Under the pieces are notes generated by a model that was given only the letters and a program-made list of their open reading frames with translations, had not been told where the DNA came from and made no database searches. From Burkholderiales bacterium GJ-E10 (GTDB lineage: Bacteria; Pseudomonadota; Gammaproteobacteria; Burkholderiales; Burkholderiaceae_F), in the NCBI GenBank assembly GCA_000828975.1, contig AP014683.1, positions 1,569,700 through 1,633,699 of the forward strand: DNA of 64,000 bases. The letters run 5' to 3'. This document shows positions 9,782 to 18,407 of this stretch, piece after piece. The stretch's first letter is position 1. The number at the start of each line of letters is the position of its first letter. The position numbers and the translations under genes are program-made.

Positions 9782-10533
9782 GCCGCGCCCCCGCGCGCGT
9801 GGCCCGCGCCCTGGCGCGCGTCGCGCTCGGCGGCCCGCTCGGCCACCGTCTTGGCCACCTGGTCGCGGACGTAGACCGGCAATGCCAACTCCGGCGCCAC
9901 TCCGAGTCCGGATGCCGCCGCGCGCTGCGCCCAGCGCGCGATCGCCTCGGCGTCACCGCAAGCATCGCGCAGCGGCGGAAGGGAACCGCGATCCCATTGC
10001 ACAAGCCACTGCGCATCCCCGGCGACCGCATCCACGTGCGCCTGCGCGACCCGGCCCGGCAGATCTTCCAGATCGCACAGGAATGGCGGCTCCACCTCCC
10101 GCCAATCGAGCCCGCTGCCTTCCAGCACGGACGCATACGCCTGCCCCATCCGCGCATCGATCGCGCAGAACACGCGCGACGGCCCAGGCCGGCCCGCCGC
10201 GCCGGCGTCGGCCGCAACCGCCAATGCCAGCAGGCTGCCGACCGGGATCGCAGGCTTCTCGCGTGCCCACGAAAGACCCTGCGCAACCGTACACGCGACG
10301 CGCACGCCGGTGAAAGACCCCGGCCCGGCACCGAACGCGAAGGCAGCGCAATCCTCGACGGCCAGACCGGCGTCGCAGAGCACCGCATCCACCAACGGCA
10401 GCACGTGTTCCAGATGGGTGTCGCCAACCGCGCCCCGACGCACGAGCACGCGTGCGCCGTGGGCCACGGCGACGGAGCAACGCGCGCCGGCGGTGTCGAG
10501 AGCGAGAATGGTCGGGGGGGCGGAGCGGGACAT
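9778..10533 (-). CDS. tsaB: tRNA t6A modification protein TsaB
   Basis: 251 aa ASKHA-fold protein that partners TsaD and TsaE in making N6-threonylcarbamoyladenosine at position 37 of ANN-decoding tRNAs. Starts MSRSAPPTILALDTAGARCS and contains GAGPGSFTGVRVA, the TsaB hallmark. ATG 10533 is chosen over an in-frame upstream ATG (10557), which would add a poorly conserved basic octapeptide. Coupled to rimI downstream. Confidence 0.94.
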   Translation of the reverse strand: MSRSAPPTILALDTAGARCSVAVAHGARVLVRRGAVGDTHLEHVLPLVDAVLCDAGLAVEDCAAFAFGAGPGSFTGVRVACTVAQGLSWAREKPAIPVGSLLALAVAADAGAAGRPGPSRVFCAIDARMGQAYASVLEGSGLDWREVEPPFLCDLEDLPGRVAQAHVDAVAGDAQWLVQWDRGSLPPLRDACGDAEAIARWAQRAAASGLGVAPELALPVYVRDQVAKTVAERAAERDARQGAGHARGGAA

Positions 10534-10540
10534 CCGGCGA

Positions 10541-10933
10541 TTATCGCGCCGAACCATCCTGCTCCGGATTCCACCGCTGCTGGGCGCGGATCTGATCCCG
10601 CAGAACCTTGCGTTGCTCGGGCGTCAGACCGCCGGCCGCCGCATCGTGGCTGCCGGCGACCGCACCGGGAGGCACCGTGCCGACGAGTTCACTGCGCTGC
10701 TCCTGACTCCACCGCCGGATCGCTTCGCGATCGGATGGGGCGAGATCGCCGCCCTTGCCGTCACTCACGGAGCTCGCCGGGCTTGCCGACCCGGACGGCA
10801 GGACGCCCAACAGCCCTTCGCCCCAGGCCGCCGGCAGCAACGCGCCCAGGCCGAGGTACAGCAGTCCTCGCGCCAGCCGCGGGGGCAGGCCGGAAAAACG
10901 ACCCAGGGGGTGGCCGGCGCGGGGGCAAGCCAT
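10541..10933 (-). CDS. Small hypothetical protein with N-terminal hydrophobic segment
   Basis: 130 aa, not recognised. A basic start is followed by a hydrophobic stretch (LARGLLYLGLGALLPAAWG, about residues 20-38) that could be a signal peptide or anchor. The remainder is polar and ends in a helical, charged region (LTPEQRKVLRDQIRAQQRW) that recalls DUF3106-like secreted proteins, but the similarity is weak. Only 7 nt separate it from tsaB, so it is probably the first gene of the tsaB-rimI-udg unit. Some start uncertainty remains because the frame stays open upstream. Confidence 0.55.
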   Translation of the reverse strand: MACPRAGHPLGRFSGLPPRLARGLLYLGLGALLPAAWGEGLLGVLPSGSASPASSVSDGKGGDLAPSDREAIRRWSQEQRSELVGTVPPGAVAGSHDAAAGGLTPEQRKVLRDQIRAQQRWNPEQDGSAR

Positions 10934-11077
10934 CGAAGCTCGGAACGAATGCGGCACGATGCAGATCACGGTGCAGGGATCGGAAGCGGAGGATCGCACA
11001 CCGGGGAGGGGAATTCTGTAACACTTTGTGCTCGGACGCCATGGAAAAATCGCGGACACCGTAGTATTCGCAGCGCA

Positions 11078-11803
11078 ATGGACAAGCCCGCCCCCTTCAA
11101 GATTCTCGTCGTCGACGACGATCAGCGCCTGCGCGATCTGCTGCGCCGCTACCTCGGCGAAAACGGGTTCACCGTGTCGGCGGTCGAGTCGGCGCAGGCG
11201 ATGAGCAAGCTCTGGCTGCGCGAGCGCTTCGACATCCTCATTCTCGACCTGATGATGCCCGGCGAGGACGGAATGTCGGTGTTGCGCCGCCTGCGCGAAG
11301 GCAACGACAACACGCCGGTCATCATGCTCACCGCCAAAGGTGGCGACGTCGACCGCATTGCGGGGCTGGAGACCGGGGCCGACGACTATCTGCCCAAGCC
11401 GTTCAATCCGCGCGAACTGCTGGCCCGGATCCACGCCGTCCTGCGCCGCAGGGCGCCGGCGGAAGCGCCGGGCGCGCCGAGCCAGGAGCCGATGCGGATG
11501 GAATTCGGCGCGTTCGCGCTCGATCTCGCCACGCGCACGCTCACCAAGGACGGCGAGGCGGTGCCGCTGACGACCGGCGAATTCGCGGTGCTCAAGGCAT
11601 TCGCCCGGCACCCCAAGACGCCGCTGTCGCGCGAAAAGCTGATGGAAATGGCGCGGGGACGGGAATACGAGGCCTTCGACCGCAGCCTCGACGTGCAGAT
11701 CTCGCGTCTGCGCAAACTGATCGAGCCCGACCCCGGCAAGCCGCGCTACATCCAGACGGTATGGGGTCTGGGATACGTCTTCGTTCCGGACGGAACCGCA
11801 TAG
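11078..11803 (+). CDS. ompR: OmpR-family response regulator
   Basis: 241 aa. The receiver domain has acidic residues DDD near residue 13, phospho-acceptor Asp57 in ILDLMMPGEDG, and Lys in LPKPFNPREL. A winged-helix DNA-binding domain follows, ending in YIQTVWGLGYVFVPDG. Length and sequence are close to OmpR, the osmotic and envelope response regulator. It is followed 29 nt later by its likely kinase. What this pair controls here cannot be read from the context. Confidence 0.92.
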   Translation: MDKPAPFKILVVDDDQRLRDLLRRYLGENGFTVSAVESAQAMSKLWLRERFDILILDLMMPGEDGMSVLRRLREGNDNTPVIMLTAKGGDVDRIAGLETGADDYLPKPFNPRELLARIHAVLRRRAPAEAPGAPSQEPMRMEFGAFALDLATRTLTKDGEAVPLTTGEFAVLKAFARHPKTPLSREKLMEMARGREYEAFDRSLDVQISRLRKLIEPDPGKPRYIQTVWGLGYVFVPDGTA

Positions 11804-11832
11804 ACGGGCATCGTCGGTTCCCGGTTTCCCGC

Positions 11833-13155
11833 ATGAAGTTCCGCTCCCCGCCGCTGTTCTGGCGCACGTTCCTGCTCATCCTCTCGCTGGAACTCCTCAC
11901 CATGGCGGCGGCGGTCCCCGCCATCCGCATGGCCGAGCGCGAGCCGCGTGCGCACCGGCTGGCGCAGCAACTGATCTCCCTCGTCCAGACCACCCGCATC
12001 GCGCTGGTGTACTCCGACCCGCAGCGACGCGGCGCGCTGCTCTCCGCGCTGGTCGAGAACGAGCATGTCCGGGTGCTGCCGCGCGATCCGACCGACGAGG
12101 TGCTGCCACTGCCCGACAGCGCGTTCCTTCACCTCACGCAACGGGAAGTGCGCCAGGAACTCGGCGCCGACACGCGCTTCGCATCGCGCGTCAACGGGGT
12201 GCGCGGATTCTGGATCAGTTTTTCGATCGACGGCGATGCCTACTGGGTGTACATCAGCCGCGGCATGTTGCAACACACGCTCGGGTACGGCTGGCTGGCC
12301 TGGGCAGCGGTGGCGTTCGGGTTCTCGCTGTTCGGTGCCGCGCTGTTCGCGCGCCATCTCAACCGCCCCCTCACCGAGTTGTCGAATGCGGCGCGCGATC
12401 TGGGCAACTGGAAGATTCCGCAGCCGCTGCCCGCCGACTCCGGCCCCATCGAGATCCGCACCCTCAACGAAAGCTTCAACCGCATGGTGACGGACCTGAA
12501 GAAAATCGCCAGCGACCGTGCCGTGCTGCTCGCGGGGATTTCCCACGACCTGCGCACCCCGCTCACGCGGATGCGACTGGAAGTGGAGATGAGCGGCCTG
12601 CCAGCCGAAACCCGCGACGCGATGGCGTCCGACCTCGACCAGATGGACGACATCGTCCGCCAGTTCCTCGACTATGCCGTCCCGGCGCCCCAGCGCGAAC
12701 CGGAACCGGTCGATCTCTCCGCCCTGCTCACCGAGGCGCTCGGCCGCGCCCGCCTGGAGAACGCCCACATCGTCGAGCGGATCGCGCCCGGCGTCGAAAT
12801 CCCGGGCTACCGGTCGGAGATCCTGCGGGCGATCGACAATCTCCTCGCCAATGCACACCGGTATGGGCGGGATGCGGCGGGCGACCTCGACCTGGAGGTC
12901 ACCCTGGCCCGCGAAGGGGGCGACGCCGTGCTCGCGATCGCCGACCGCGGGCCCGGCATCGCGCCGGAAGATGCCGCGCGACTGGTGCGACCATTCGAGC
13001 GCGGCAATCCCGCGCGCTCCGGCGCAGCCGGCGCCGGCCTGGGGCTCGCCATCGTCGCCCGGGCGGCGGCGCTCCACCATGCGACCCTTACGTTACACCC
13101 GCAGGCGCCGCACGGCCTGCGGGTGGAAATCCGCTTTCCCAACGCGCTACACTAG
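11833..13155 (+). CDS. envZ: EnvZ-like sensor histidine kinase
   Basis: 440 aa inner-membrane kinase. TM1 is at about residues 12-30, a periplasmic domain runs to about 150, TM2 to about 173, then HAMP. The phospho-acceptor is His238 in AGISHDLRTPLTR, followed by N-box DNLLANAHRYG and G boxes ADRGPGIAPED and GAGLGLAIV. ATG 11833 (MKFRSPPLFWRTF) sits just after ompR. The organisation and H-box match EnvZ. The periplasmic domain is the part least conserved among such sensors. Confidence 0.9.
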   Translation: MKFRSPPLFWRTFLLILSLELLTMAAAVPAIRMAEREPRAHRLAQQLISLVQTTRIALVYSDPQRRGALLSALVENEHVRVLPRDPTDEVLPLPDSAFLHLTQREVRQELGADTRFASRVNGVRGFWISFSIDGDAYWVYISRGMLQHTLGYGWLAWAAVAFGFSLFGAALFARHLNRPLTELSNAARDLGNWKIPQPLPADSGPIEIRTLNESFNRMVTDLKKIASDRAVLLAGISHDLRTPLTRMRLEVEMSGLPAETRDAMASDLDQMDDIVRQFLDYAVPAPQREPEPVDLSALLTEALGRARLENAHIVERIAPGVEIPGYRSEILRAIDNLLANAHRYGRDAAGDLDLEVTLAREGGDAVLAIADRGPGIAPEDAARLVRPFERGNPARSGAAGAGLGLAIVARAAALHHATLTLHPQAPHGLRVEIRFPNALH

Positions 13156-13193
13156 CGGCCTTTCCGCAGCTTGAGTCGCAGCGCGATTCCGCC

Positions 13194-13772
13194 ATGGCAC
13201 CTGCATCCAAAGTGAAGATCATCCGGACCCCCGCTCGGGCGCCGTCCCAGCTTCACGCCTCGGCCGCTCCGGCGCACCCGAAGCCGAAATATGCGCTCGG
13301 TGCGGCGGCGATCATGGTCGGCGCCTCGGTCAATTATTTCGGCGACCGCCTGCTCGGCGTAAAGCTCGAACTCTTCCACGGCATTTCGACGTTCAGCGTG
13401 GCATGGGGCGTCGATCTGTTCCTCGTCCCCTTCATCGCCGGCCTCATCGTCGCCTGGATGTTCGGGCGCGGCGCCAAGTGGCTGGCATACATCCCGGCGG
13501 CGATCGTGCGCGTGATCTCCTACCTGGAACTGAGTAACGGATGGATTCCCATCCCGCCCGACAATCGGCTGATTCCGATGGGTTGGTGGGGATTCTTCCT
13601 GATCCTCGCGATCGAGTCCTGCGTCTTCGGCGGCATCGGCGGCGAAGTCTTCATCCGCAAGATCTTTCACCGCAATCCACAAGGAGGCACGGCGGCGGCG
13701 GATCTTCCCAATCCCTGGATTCCGGTGTCGTCGGGCAAGCCCCGCGGGCCGGAAGACCCGGCGAACCGCTAG
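13194..13772 (+). CDS. Four-TM membrane protein of unknown function
   Basis: 192 aa, not recognised. After a basic, Pro/Ala-rich N-terminus of about 30 residues there are four hydrophobic segments: AAAIMVGASVNYFG, VDLFLVPFIAGLIVAWMFG, WLAYIPAAIVRVISYL and GWWGFFLILAIESCVFGG. The C-terminal tail is Pro/Gly-rich. No heme, metal or catalytic motif is evident. It lies 47 nt upstream of the SUMF1-fold gene in the same direction and is taken as the first gene of the 13.2-20.7 kb cluster. It may act as an assembly or anchor subunit, but that is a guess. Confidence 0.75.
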   Translation: MAPASKVKIIRTPARAPSQLHASAAPAHPKPKYALGAAAIMVGASVNYFGDRLLGVKLELFHGISTFSVAWGVDLFLVPFIAGLIVAWMFGRGAKWLAYIPAAIVRVISYLELSNGWIPIPPDNRLIPMGWWGFFLILAIESCVFGGIGGEVFIRKIFHRNPQGGTAAADLPNPWIPVSSGKPRGPEDPANR

Positions 13773-13819
13773 TCTCCCGCACCCCGCTTTCCTTCCATCC
13801 GTAAGGGCAATCGGCAAGA

Positions 13820-14911
13820 ATGGCTCGGAACGTAGTTCCCCCGACTCCTGAAGAACGGGCCCGTCGCGCACAGTTTCTCCACGCGACACTGATCACGTGC
13901 ATCGTGCTGGCGTTCGTCGCCGGCAGCATCCACGTCGTATTCCTGGGCTCGATGCGCATGAGCGAGATGCGCGACAAGGCGACCTACGATCTGCGCGACG
14001 AGGCCCGGCACGAACGGGCGGCCGGCGAGGACATCACCATTCACGAGAAGAACGAAAAGATCGCCAAACTCGGGGAGACGGAGCGGGCCTACACCGTCGG
14101 CGAGGTGACCAACATGCTCTCGCACGAGCAATGGGTCGAACTCGACTCGATGGTGACCATTCCTGCCGGCACGTTCGAAATGGGCACCAACTATGCCCGT
14201 GCCGACGCGCAGGACAAGCCGATGCACAAGGTCTATCTGCCCGAATACCGGATCGACAAATACCTCGTCACCAACGTGCAGTACGCGCGATTCCTCGCCG
14301 CCACCGGACACCGTCCGCCGTCGAACTGGAAGGACGGGAAGATTCCGGCCGGCGAATTGCTGCGCCCGGTCACCATGGTCGACTGGTTCGACGCCGAGGC
14401 CTATGCCCGCTGGGCGGGAGAGCGCCTGCCGACGGAAGCGGAATGGGAAAAGGCCGCGCGCGGCACCGACGGGCGGCGCTGGCCCTGGGGCAGCGTGATG
14501 GACCCCGCCCGGCTGAACACCTACTACAGCGTCGGTTCGACGTCGGATGTCGATCACTTCAAGAACGGCGTGAGCCCCTACGGGGTCTTCGACATGGCGG
14601 GCAACGTCGAGGAATGGGTGCAGGACGACTTCCTCCCGTACAAGGGATCGCATGCTCCCGCCGAGATCTTCCAGGGGCATCTTGCCGAAGGGCAGACCCC
14701 GGAGGACCGGGACATGAAGATCACCGAGTTCGTCCCCATCTACAACCGGCATTACAAAGTGCTGCGCGGCGGATCGTGGAAGAGCGACCCGTTCTCCACG
14801 GCGACCTACCATCGCAACTACGACTGGCCCAATTACATGTCGGACTTTTTCGGATTCCGTTGCGCCACCAGCGCGGGCGGACCGAGGCGAGATCTCGATG
14901 CGAATCAATAA
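13820..14911 (+). CDS. Membrane-anchored SUMF1/FGE-fold protein without the oxidase cysteine site
   Basis: 363 aa. One N-terminal TM (residues 20-43) places the rest in the periplasm. A charged linker of about 65 residues leads to a full formylglycine-generating-enzyme (SUMF1) fold from about residue 111: IPAGTFEMGT, WFDAEAYARWAGERLPTEAE, GNVEEWV, VLRGGSW and FFGFRCAT. True FGEs carry a redox cysteine pair between the RGGSW and GFRCA motifs. Here that stretch (YHRNYDWPNYMSD) has none, so sulfatase activation is unlikely. Related non-FGE members include NirV-like and PvdO-like proteins. Its 3' end overlaps the next gene by 14 nt, so it is part of one operon with the small membrane proteins downstream. 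Confidence 0.9.
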   Translation: MARNVVPPTPEERARRAQFLHATLITCIVLAFVAGSIHVVFLGSMRMSEMRDKATYDLRDEARHERAAGEDITIHEKNEKIAKLGETERAYTVGEVTNMLSHEQWVELDSMVTIPAGTFEMGTNYARADAQDKPMHKVYLPEYRIDKYLVTNVQYARFLAATGHRPPSNWKDGKIPAGELLRPVTMVDWFDAEAYARWAGERLPTEAEWEKAARGTDGRRWPWGSVMDPARLNTYYSVGSTSDVDHFKNGVSPYGVFDMAGNVEEWVQDDFLPYKGSHAPAEIFQGHLAEGQTPEDRDMKITEFVPIYNRHYKVLRGGSWKSDPFSTATYHRNYDWPNYMSDFFGFRCATSAGGPRRDLDANQ

Positions 14912-15158
14912 GATCATGCGGCACTGCGCCACCGTGGCCCCGGGCGCAGCGCTGTTGCCGTCGCCGGCGTTCGCGGCGGTCAACAGCTATCGCTTCATGC
15001 ACGTCACGATCAACACGCCGTGGCACATCTTCCTGTTCCTCATGATCGGGGTGTTCGCACCCTTCATCCTCATGATCGTGCTGATGTGGCGCTACTCCTT
15101 CGGCAAGAAGAAGCCCCAGACCCCCAACCCGGCCGCGCGCCAACCGACGGAAAAATGA
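14898..15158 (+). CDS. Small membrane protein with signal-like N-terminus
   Basis: 86 aa, not recognised. A hydrophobic leader ending SPAFAAV suggests a cleavable signal (AFA-A). One TM follows (WHIFLFLMIGVFAPFILMIVLMW), then a short basic, proline-rich cytosolic tail. It overlaps the SUMF1-fold gene by 14 nt and the next gene by 4 nt (ATGA), so the three are almost certainly cotranslated. The tight coupling suggests they form or assemble one complex. The topology resembles a small subunit of a respiratory enzyme, which is inference only. Confidence 0.72.
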   Translation: MRINKIMRHCATVAPGAALLPSPAFAAVNSYRFMHVTINTPWHIFLFLMIGVFAPFILMIVLMWRYSFGKKKPQTPNPAARQPTEK

Positions 15159-15535
15159 TGCTGCAGAAATGGATCGCGACGCTGCTGCTGGCGTTCGCCG
15201 TGGGTACGATTTCCTGGATGCCTTCGCCCGCCTACGCGGCCGACACCCCCACCGACCAGCAGGTGATGAGCGGGTTCTCGCCCGAGGTCCAAAGCCAGAA
15301 CACGCTGGCGCCGCAGGTCTTCAACTCCAACGCCGACAACACGCGGCGCTGGGTGATGTTCGCGCTGGCCGTGCCCCTGCTCATCCTGCTGCTGATCACG
15401 GCCGGACTCGGAATCTCGATGGGCCTGTATGGCAAGGACCTGTTCCTTCCGCACCTGATCTTTGCGGGGCTGTCGATCACGCTGGCGATCGCGCATGCGA
15501 TCGTGGGGATCGTCTGGTTCCGACCACATTTATAA
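15155..15535 (+). CDS. Small secreted-then-anchored membrane protein
   Basis: 126 aa, not recognised. A clear signal peptide (MMLQKWIATLLLAFAVGTIS, cleavage near AYA-AD) is followed by a periplasmic stretch of about 45 residues and two TM segments (WVMFALAVPLLILLLITAGLG and HLIFAGLSITLAIAHAIVGIVWF). The last holds a histidine, HAIVGIVWFRPH. ATG 15155 overlaps the previous stop; ATG 15158 is equivalent. No cysteine or heme motif is seen. It closes the overlapping trio and is followed by a 160-nt gap. Confidence 0.72.
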   Translation: MMLQKWIATLLLAFAVGTISWMPSPAYAADTPTDQQVMSGFSPEVQSQNTLAPQVFNSNADNTRRWVMFALAVPLLILLLITAGLGISMGLYGKDLFLPHLIFAGLSITLAIAHAIVGIVWFRPHL

Positions 15536-15695
15536 GCACCCTGCCATCGCGACGGACAACCGCTTCGACCACGGCCGTGCTTGCGGTGGAAGCCCGGGAG
15601 AATCGGGCGGCGCCTCCCATCGAGCACCGCCCGCGGCCTTCCCGGCCGGTCGTAAGGCAAGCCGTTCGTTTCCAGGCGGGCACGGGCTGTAACCC

Positions 15696-18407
15696 ATGAA
15701 CGCAACTGCGGCGCTCCTGTATTTCCTCAGTGGCGCCACCGGGCTTTGCTATGAGGTGCTGTGGGCGCGGATGCTGTCCGCCCAGTTCGGCGCCAGCACC
15801 TTCGGCATTGCCGCCACCGTCACGGCATTCCTGCTTGGGCTGGGGATCGGCAGCCTGGCCGCCGCCCGGGTCCGCGGCGCAACGCCCCGCACCGCGTTGC
15901 GTGCCTTCGCCGTCCTCGAAGGCACGGTTGCCCTCTATGCCCTCGCGCTGCCGGCGATCGTCGCCCACGGCGCACCCCACCTGGAGTCCCTGGCACCGAT
16001 TCTCGATTTCGGGGAGTGGTCGGCGCTGCAGGGCGCCATCGCGGTCATCCTGCTGGGTCTGCCGGCGGCCGCGATGGGTGCGAGCTTTCCCATGATCGTG
16101 CGCGCGCTGCCTGCGGCCCCGGCGACGCTGGGGCGTATCTACGGCGTCAACTGCCTCGGTGCCGCGCTCGGTGCGTTGGGCAGCCTGTTCCTGCTGGAAT
16201 CGCTGGGCTGGGCGGACGCGCTCTACGCCGTCGCCGCCGTGAGCATGACGGTTGCCGCCGGCGCCTGGATGCTCGCCGGCACCGGCGCGCAACGAGAATC
16301 CAGCGGAGACGACCGTCACCCGTCGGCGGCGCAGCAAAGGCCCGTCCGCCTCCGCGACCAGTTCACCTATGCCGCCGTCGGTGCCGCAGCCCTCCTGCTC
16401 GAACTCGGCTGGACCCGTCTCTATGGCATGGTCATGCTCCGCACGGAATATGTCCTTGCGATCGTGCTCGCGGTCTACCTGCTCGGCACCGCCATCGGCA
16501 GCCTGATCGCCGCCCGTGCCGTCGCCAACCCCGCCGCAACGGTCTGGCTCGCCCGCCTGGTTCCGCTCGCCGCCGCATCGGGCATCCTTGCGGGGCTCTG
16601 GGGCCTGCCGGCATTTTCGCTCTGGATCCAGCGCGCCCATTTCTCCTCGTTGCACCAGGCACTCGCCCTGCAGGCGCTGGCACTCTGCGCCTGGATGCTC
16701 CCCACCACAGCCGCGCTCGGCGCGTGGCTTCCGTTGCTCGCGCGCCGCAGCGAAGGCGGCAATGCCTTCCCGCCGAGTGCCCAGCGCGACGCGCGCACCG
16801 CTGCCGCCCTCTACGGCGCCAACAGCCTCGGCGCCGCGATCGGTGCCGCGTTCACGGTCGCCGTCGCGATTCCGGCGATCGGCACCACCGCCTGCGTCGC
16901 CCTCGCCGCCATCCTGCTCCTCGGGCTCGGCGCCCAACTCGGTGCCCCCCGAACCGCATTGGCCGCCATCCCCTTCGCGGCACTGGCTGCCTGGCCCGTA
17001 CACCGCTTTCCCGCGCCGGCACGCATGCTCAGCGATCCGGCAATGGTCGCGCGGGAGCGCTACCGCTACGAGGACGCCCTCACCTTCAACCAGGTCGCGG
17101 AGGGCACGGACGGCCAGCGCGTCCTGCTGACCGATCTGCAGCACATGGACGCCTCGTCGGATCCGGCCGCGGTGCGGATCCAGGCCGACCAGGCGCGCCT
17201 GCCGCTGCTCCTCCATCCCGCGCCGCGCAGCATCCTGTTCCTGGGTCTGGGCACCGGTATTTCCGCCAGCGGCTCGCTGCCCTATCCGGATCTCGACCGC
17301 ACCGCGGTCGAGATCTCCCCAGGTGCGATCCATGCGGCCAGAACCTGGTTCGCACCGGTCAACGGCGGCGTGATGGACCGGATGCGTGTGGTGCACGATG
17401 ACGCGCGCCATTTCCTGGCCGCGCAGACCCGCCGCTACGACGTCATCGTCGGCGACCTGTTCCACCCCGACCTCGCCGGCATGAGCAACCTGCTTTCCGT
17501 CGAGCAGTTCCGGCGCGCGCGCGACCACCTGACTCCCGACGGCGTCTTCGCGCAATGGATCGCCCTGAACCAGTTCGACCTGCCGTCGCTGCAGACGGTG
17601 CTGCGCAGTTTCCGCGTGGCGTTTCCCGACGCACAGCTCTTCGTCGACGGAATGCACATGGCCCTGGTCGGCACGCTGCGGCCGCTGCGCGACGCGCCGG
17701 CGATGACGGCGAACCTCGCCGCGCTGGCGGCGCGCGAGCCGGCTGGCGCCGAGGCCGCAACCGGCGGGGAAGGCGCCACCACCTGGCTGGGACGCTACTG
17801 GGGACCGATCACCGCGGCCATCGCGCCGCCGGGGGGGCCGGTGCAGAGCGAATCGCGCCCGGTCATCGAATATCGCCTGCCGCGGTTGCGATATGCCCAG
17901 CAGCCGCCGCTGGCCGACGTGCTGCGCGCGCTACTGCGTCGGCGGCCCTCGGCGACGACGGCAGCGGCGGCGCTCGACATCCCGCCCGCCGCCCACCAGG
18001 AATTTCTGGCCGCGTATGCGGGAGTCGGGTACGTGACCCGTTCCTGGATCGCCGCCATCGCCGGCGATACCCCTGCGCAGGACCGGGACACCCATCAGGC
18101 ATACGACGCCAACCCGCATGACCGATGGGTCGCGGAAGCCGTTGCCGACGAAATGCTCGCCGTTCTGGAGGAAAATGCAGTGGTCCCGGCGCCCGATGCC
18201 GGGGCCGCGGCGCAGCCGGCGTTCGACCGCATCCGCGTGCAACTGGACCGGATCCTGCAGGTCGATCCGGACAATGTTGCAACCCTGCGTGCGCTGTGGC
18301 ACCTGGAACGGGCGAGCGGGCATCCCGCCGCCGCCCGCACCGCGTTCGCGCGCCTGCGCCGGGTGGCGCCGCTCGATTTGGAAGTTCGGAGTACGCTTAA
18401 AAAATGA
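15696..18407 (+). CDS. Membrane-embedded spermidine-synthase-like protein with C-terminal helical extension
   Basis: 903 aa. The first about 440 residues form many TM helices (MNATAALLYFLSGATGLCYE; repeated GLGIGSLAAARV and LLGTAIGSLIAARA suggest two duplicated halves). Residues about 500-680 form a Rossmann methyltransferase-like polyamine-synthase fold: ILFLGLGTGISA, AVEISPGAIHAA, DDARHFLA and YDVIVGDLFHPD. The gatekeeper region differs from true spermidine synthases. The C-terminal 200 residues are helical, ending with a TPR-like unit (VDPDNVATLRALWHLERASG). Such fusions are widespread, but their reaction is unproven. The stop overlaps the ccoG-like start by 4 nt. Confidence 0.8.
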   Translation: MNATAALLYFLSGATGLCYEVLWARMLSAQFGASTFGIAATVTAFLLGLGIGSLAAARVRGATPRTALRAFAVLEGTVALYALALPAIVAHGAPHLESLAPILDFGEWSALQGAIAVILLGLPAAAMGASFPMIVRALPAAPATLGRIYGVNCLGAALGALGSLFLLESLGWADALYAVAAVSMTVAAGAWMLAGTGAQRESSGDDRHPSAAQQRPVRLRDQFTYAAVGAAALLLELGWTRLYGMVMLRTEYVLAIVLAVYLLGTAIGSLIAARAVANPAATVWLARLVPLAAASGILAGLWGLPAFSLWIQRAHFSSLHQALALQALALCAWMLPTTAALGAWLPLLARRSEGGNAFPPSAQRDARTAAALYGANSLGAAIGAAFTVAVAIPAIGTTACVALAAILLLGLGAQLGAPRTALAAIPFAALAAWPVHRFPAPARMLSDPAMVARERYRYEDALTFNQVAEGTDGQRVLLTDLQHMDASSDPAAVRIQADQARLPLLLHPAPRSILFLGLGTGISASGSLPYPDLDRTAVEISPGAIHAARTWFAPVNGGVMDRMRVVHDDARHFLAAQTRRYDVIVGDLFHPDLAGMSNLLSVEQFRRARDHLTPDGVFAQWIALNQFDLPSLQTVLRSFRVAFPDAQLFVDGMHMALVGTLRPLRDAPAMTANLAALAAREPAGAEAATGGEGATTWLGRYWGPITAAIAPPGGPVQSESRPVIEYRLPRLRYAQQPPLADVLRALLRRRPSATTAAAALDIPPAAHQEFLAAYAGVGYVTRSWIAAIAGDTPAQDRDTHQAYDANPHDRWVAEAVADEMLAVLEENAVVPAPDAGAAAQPAFDRIRVQLDRILQVDPDNVATLRALWHLERASGHPAAARTAFARLRRVAPLDLEVRSTLKK

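Noticed and set aside
15477-17657. 726-codon minus-strand open frame opposite the spermidine-synthase-like gene
   Set aside because: Low-complexity Gly/Glu/Arg composition, no conserved domain; antisense shadow.
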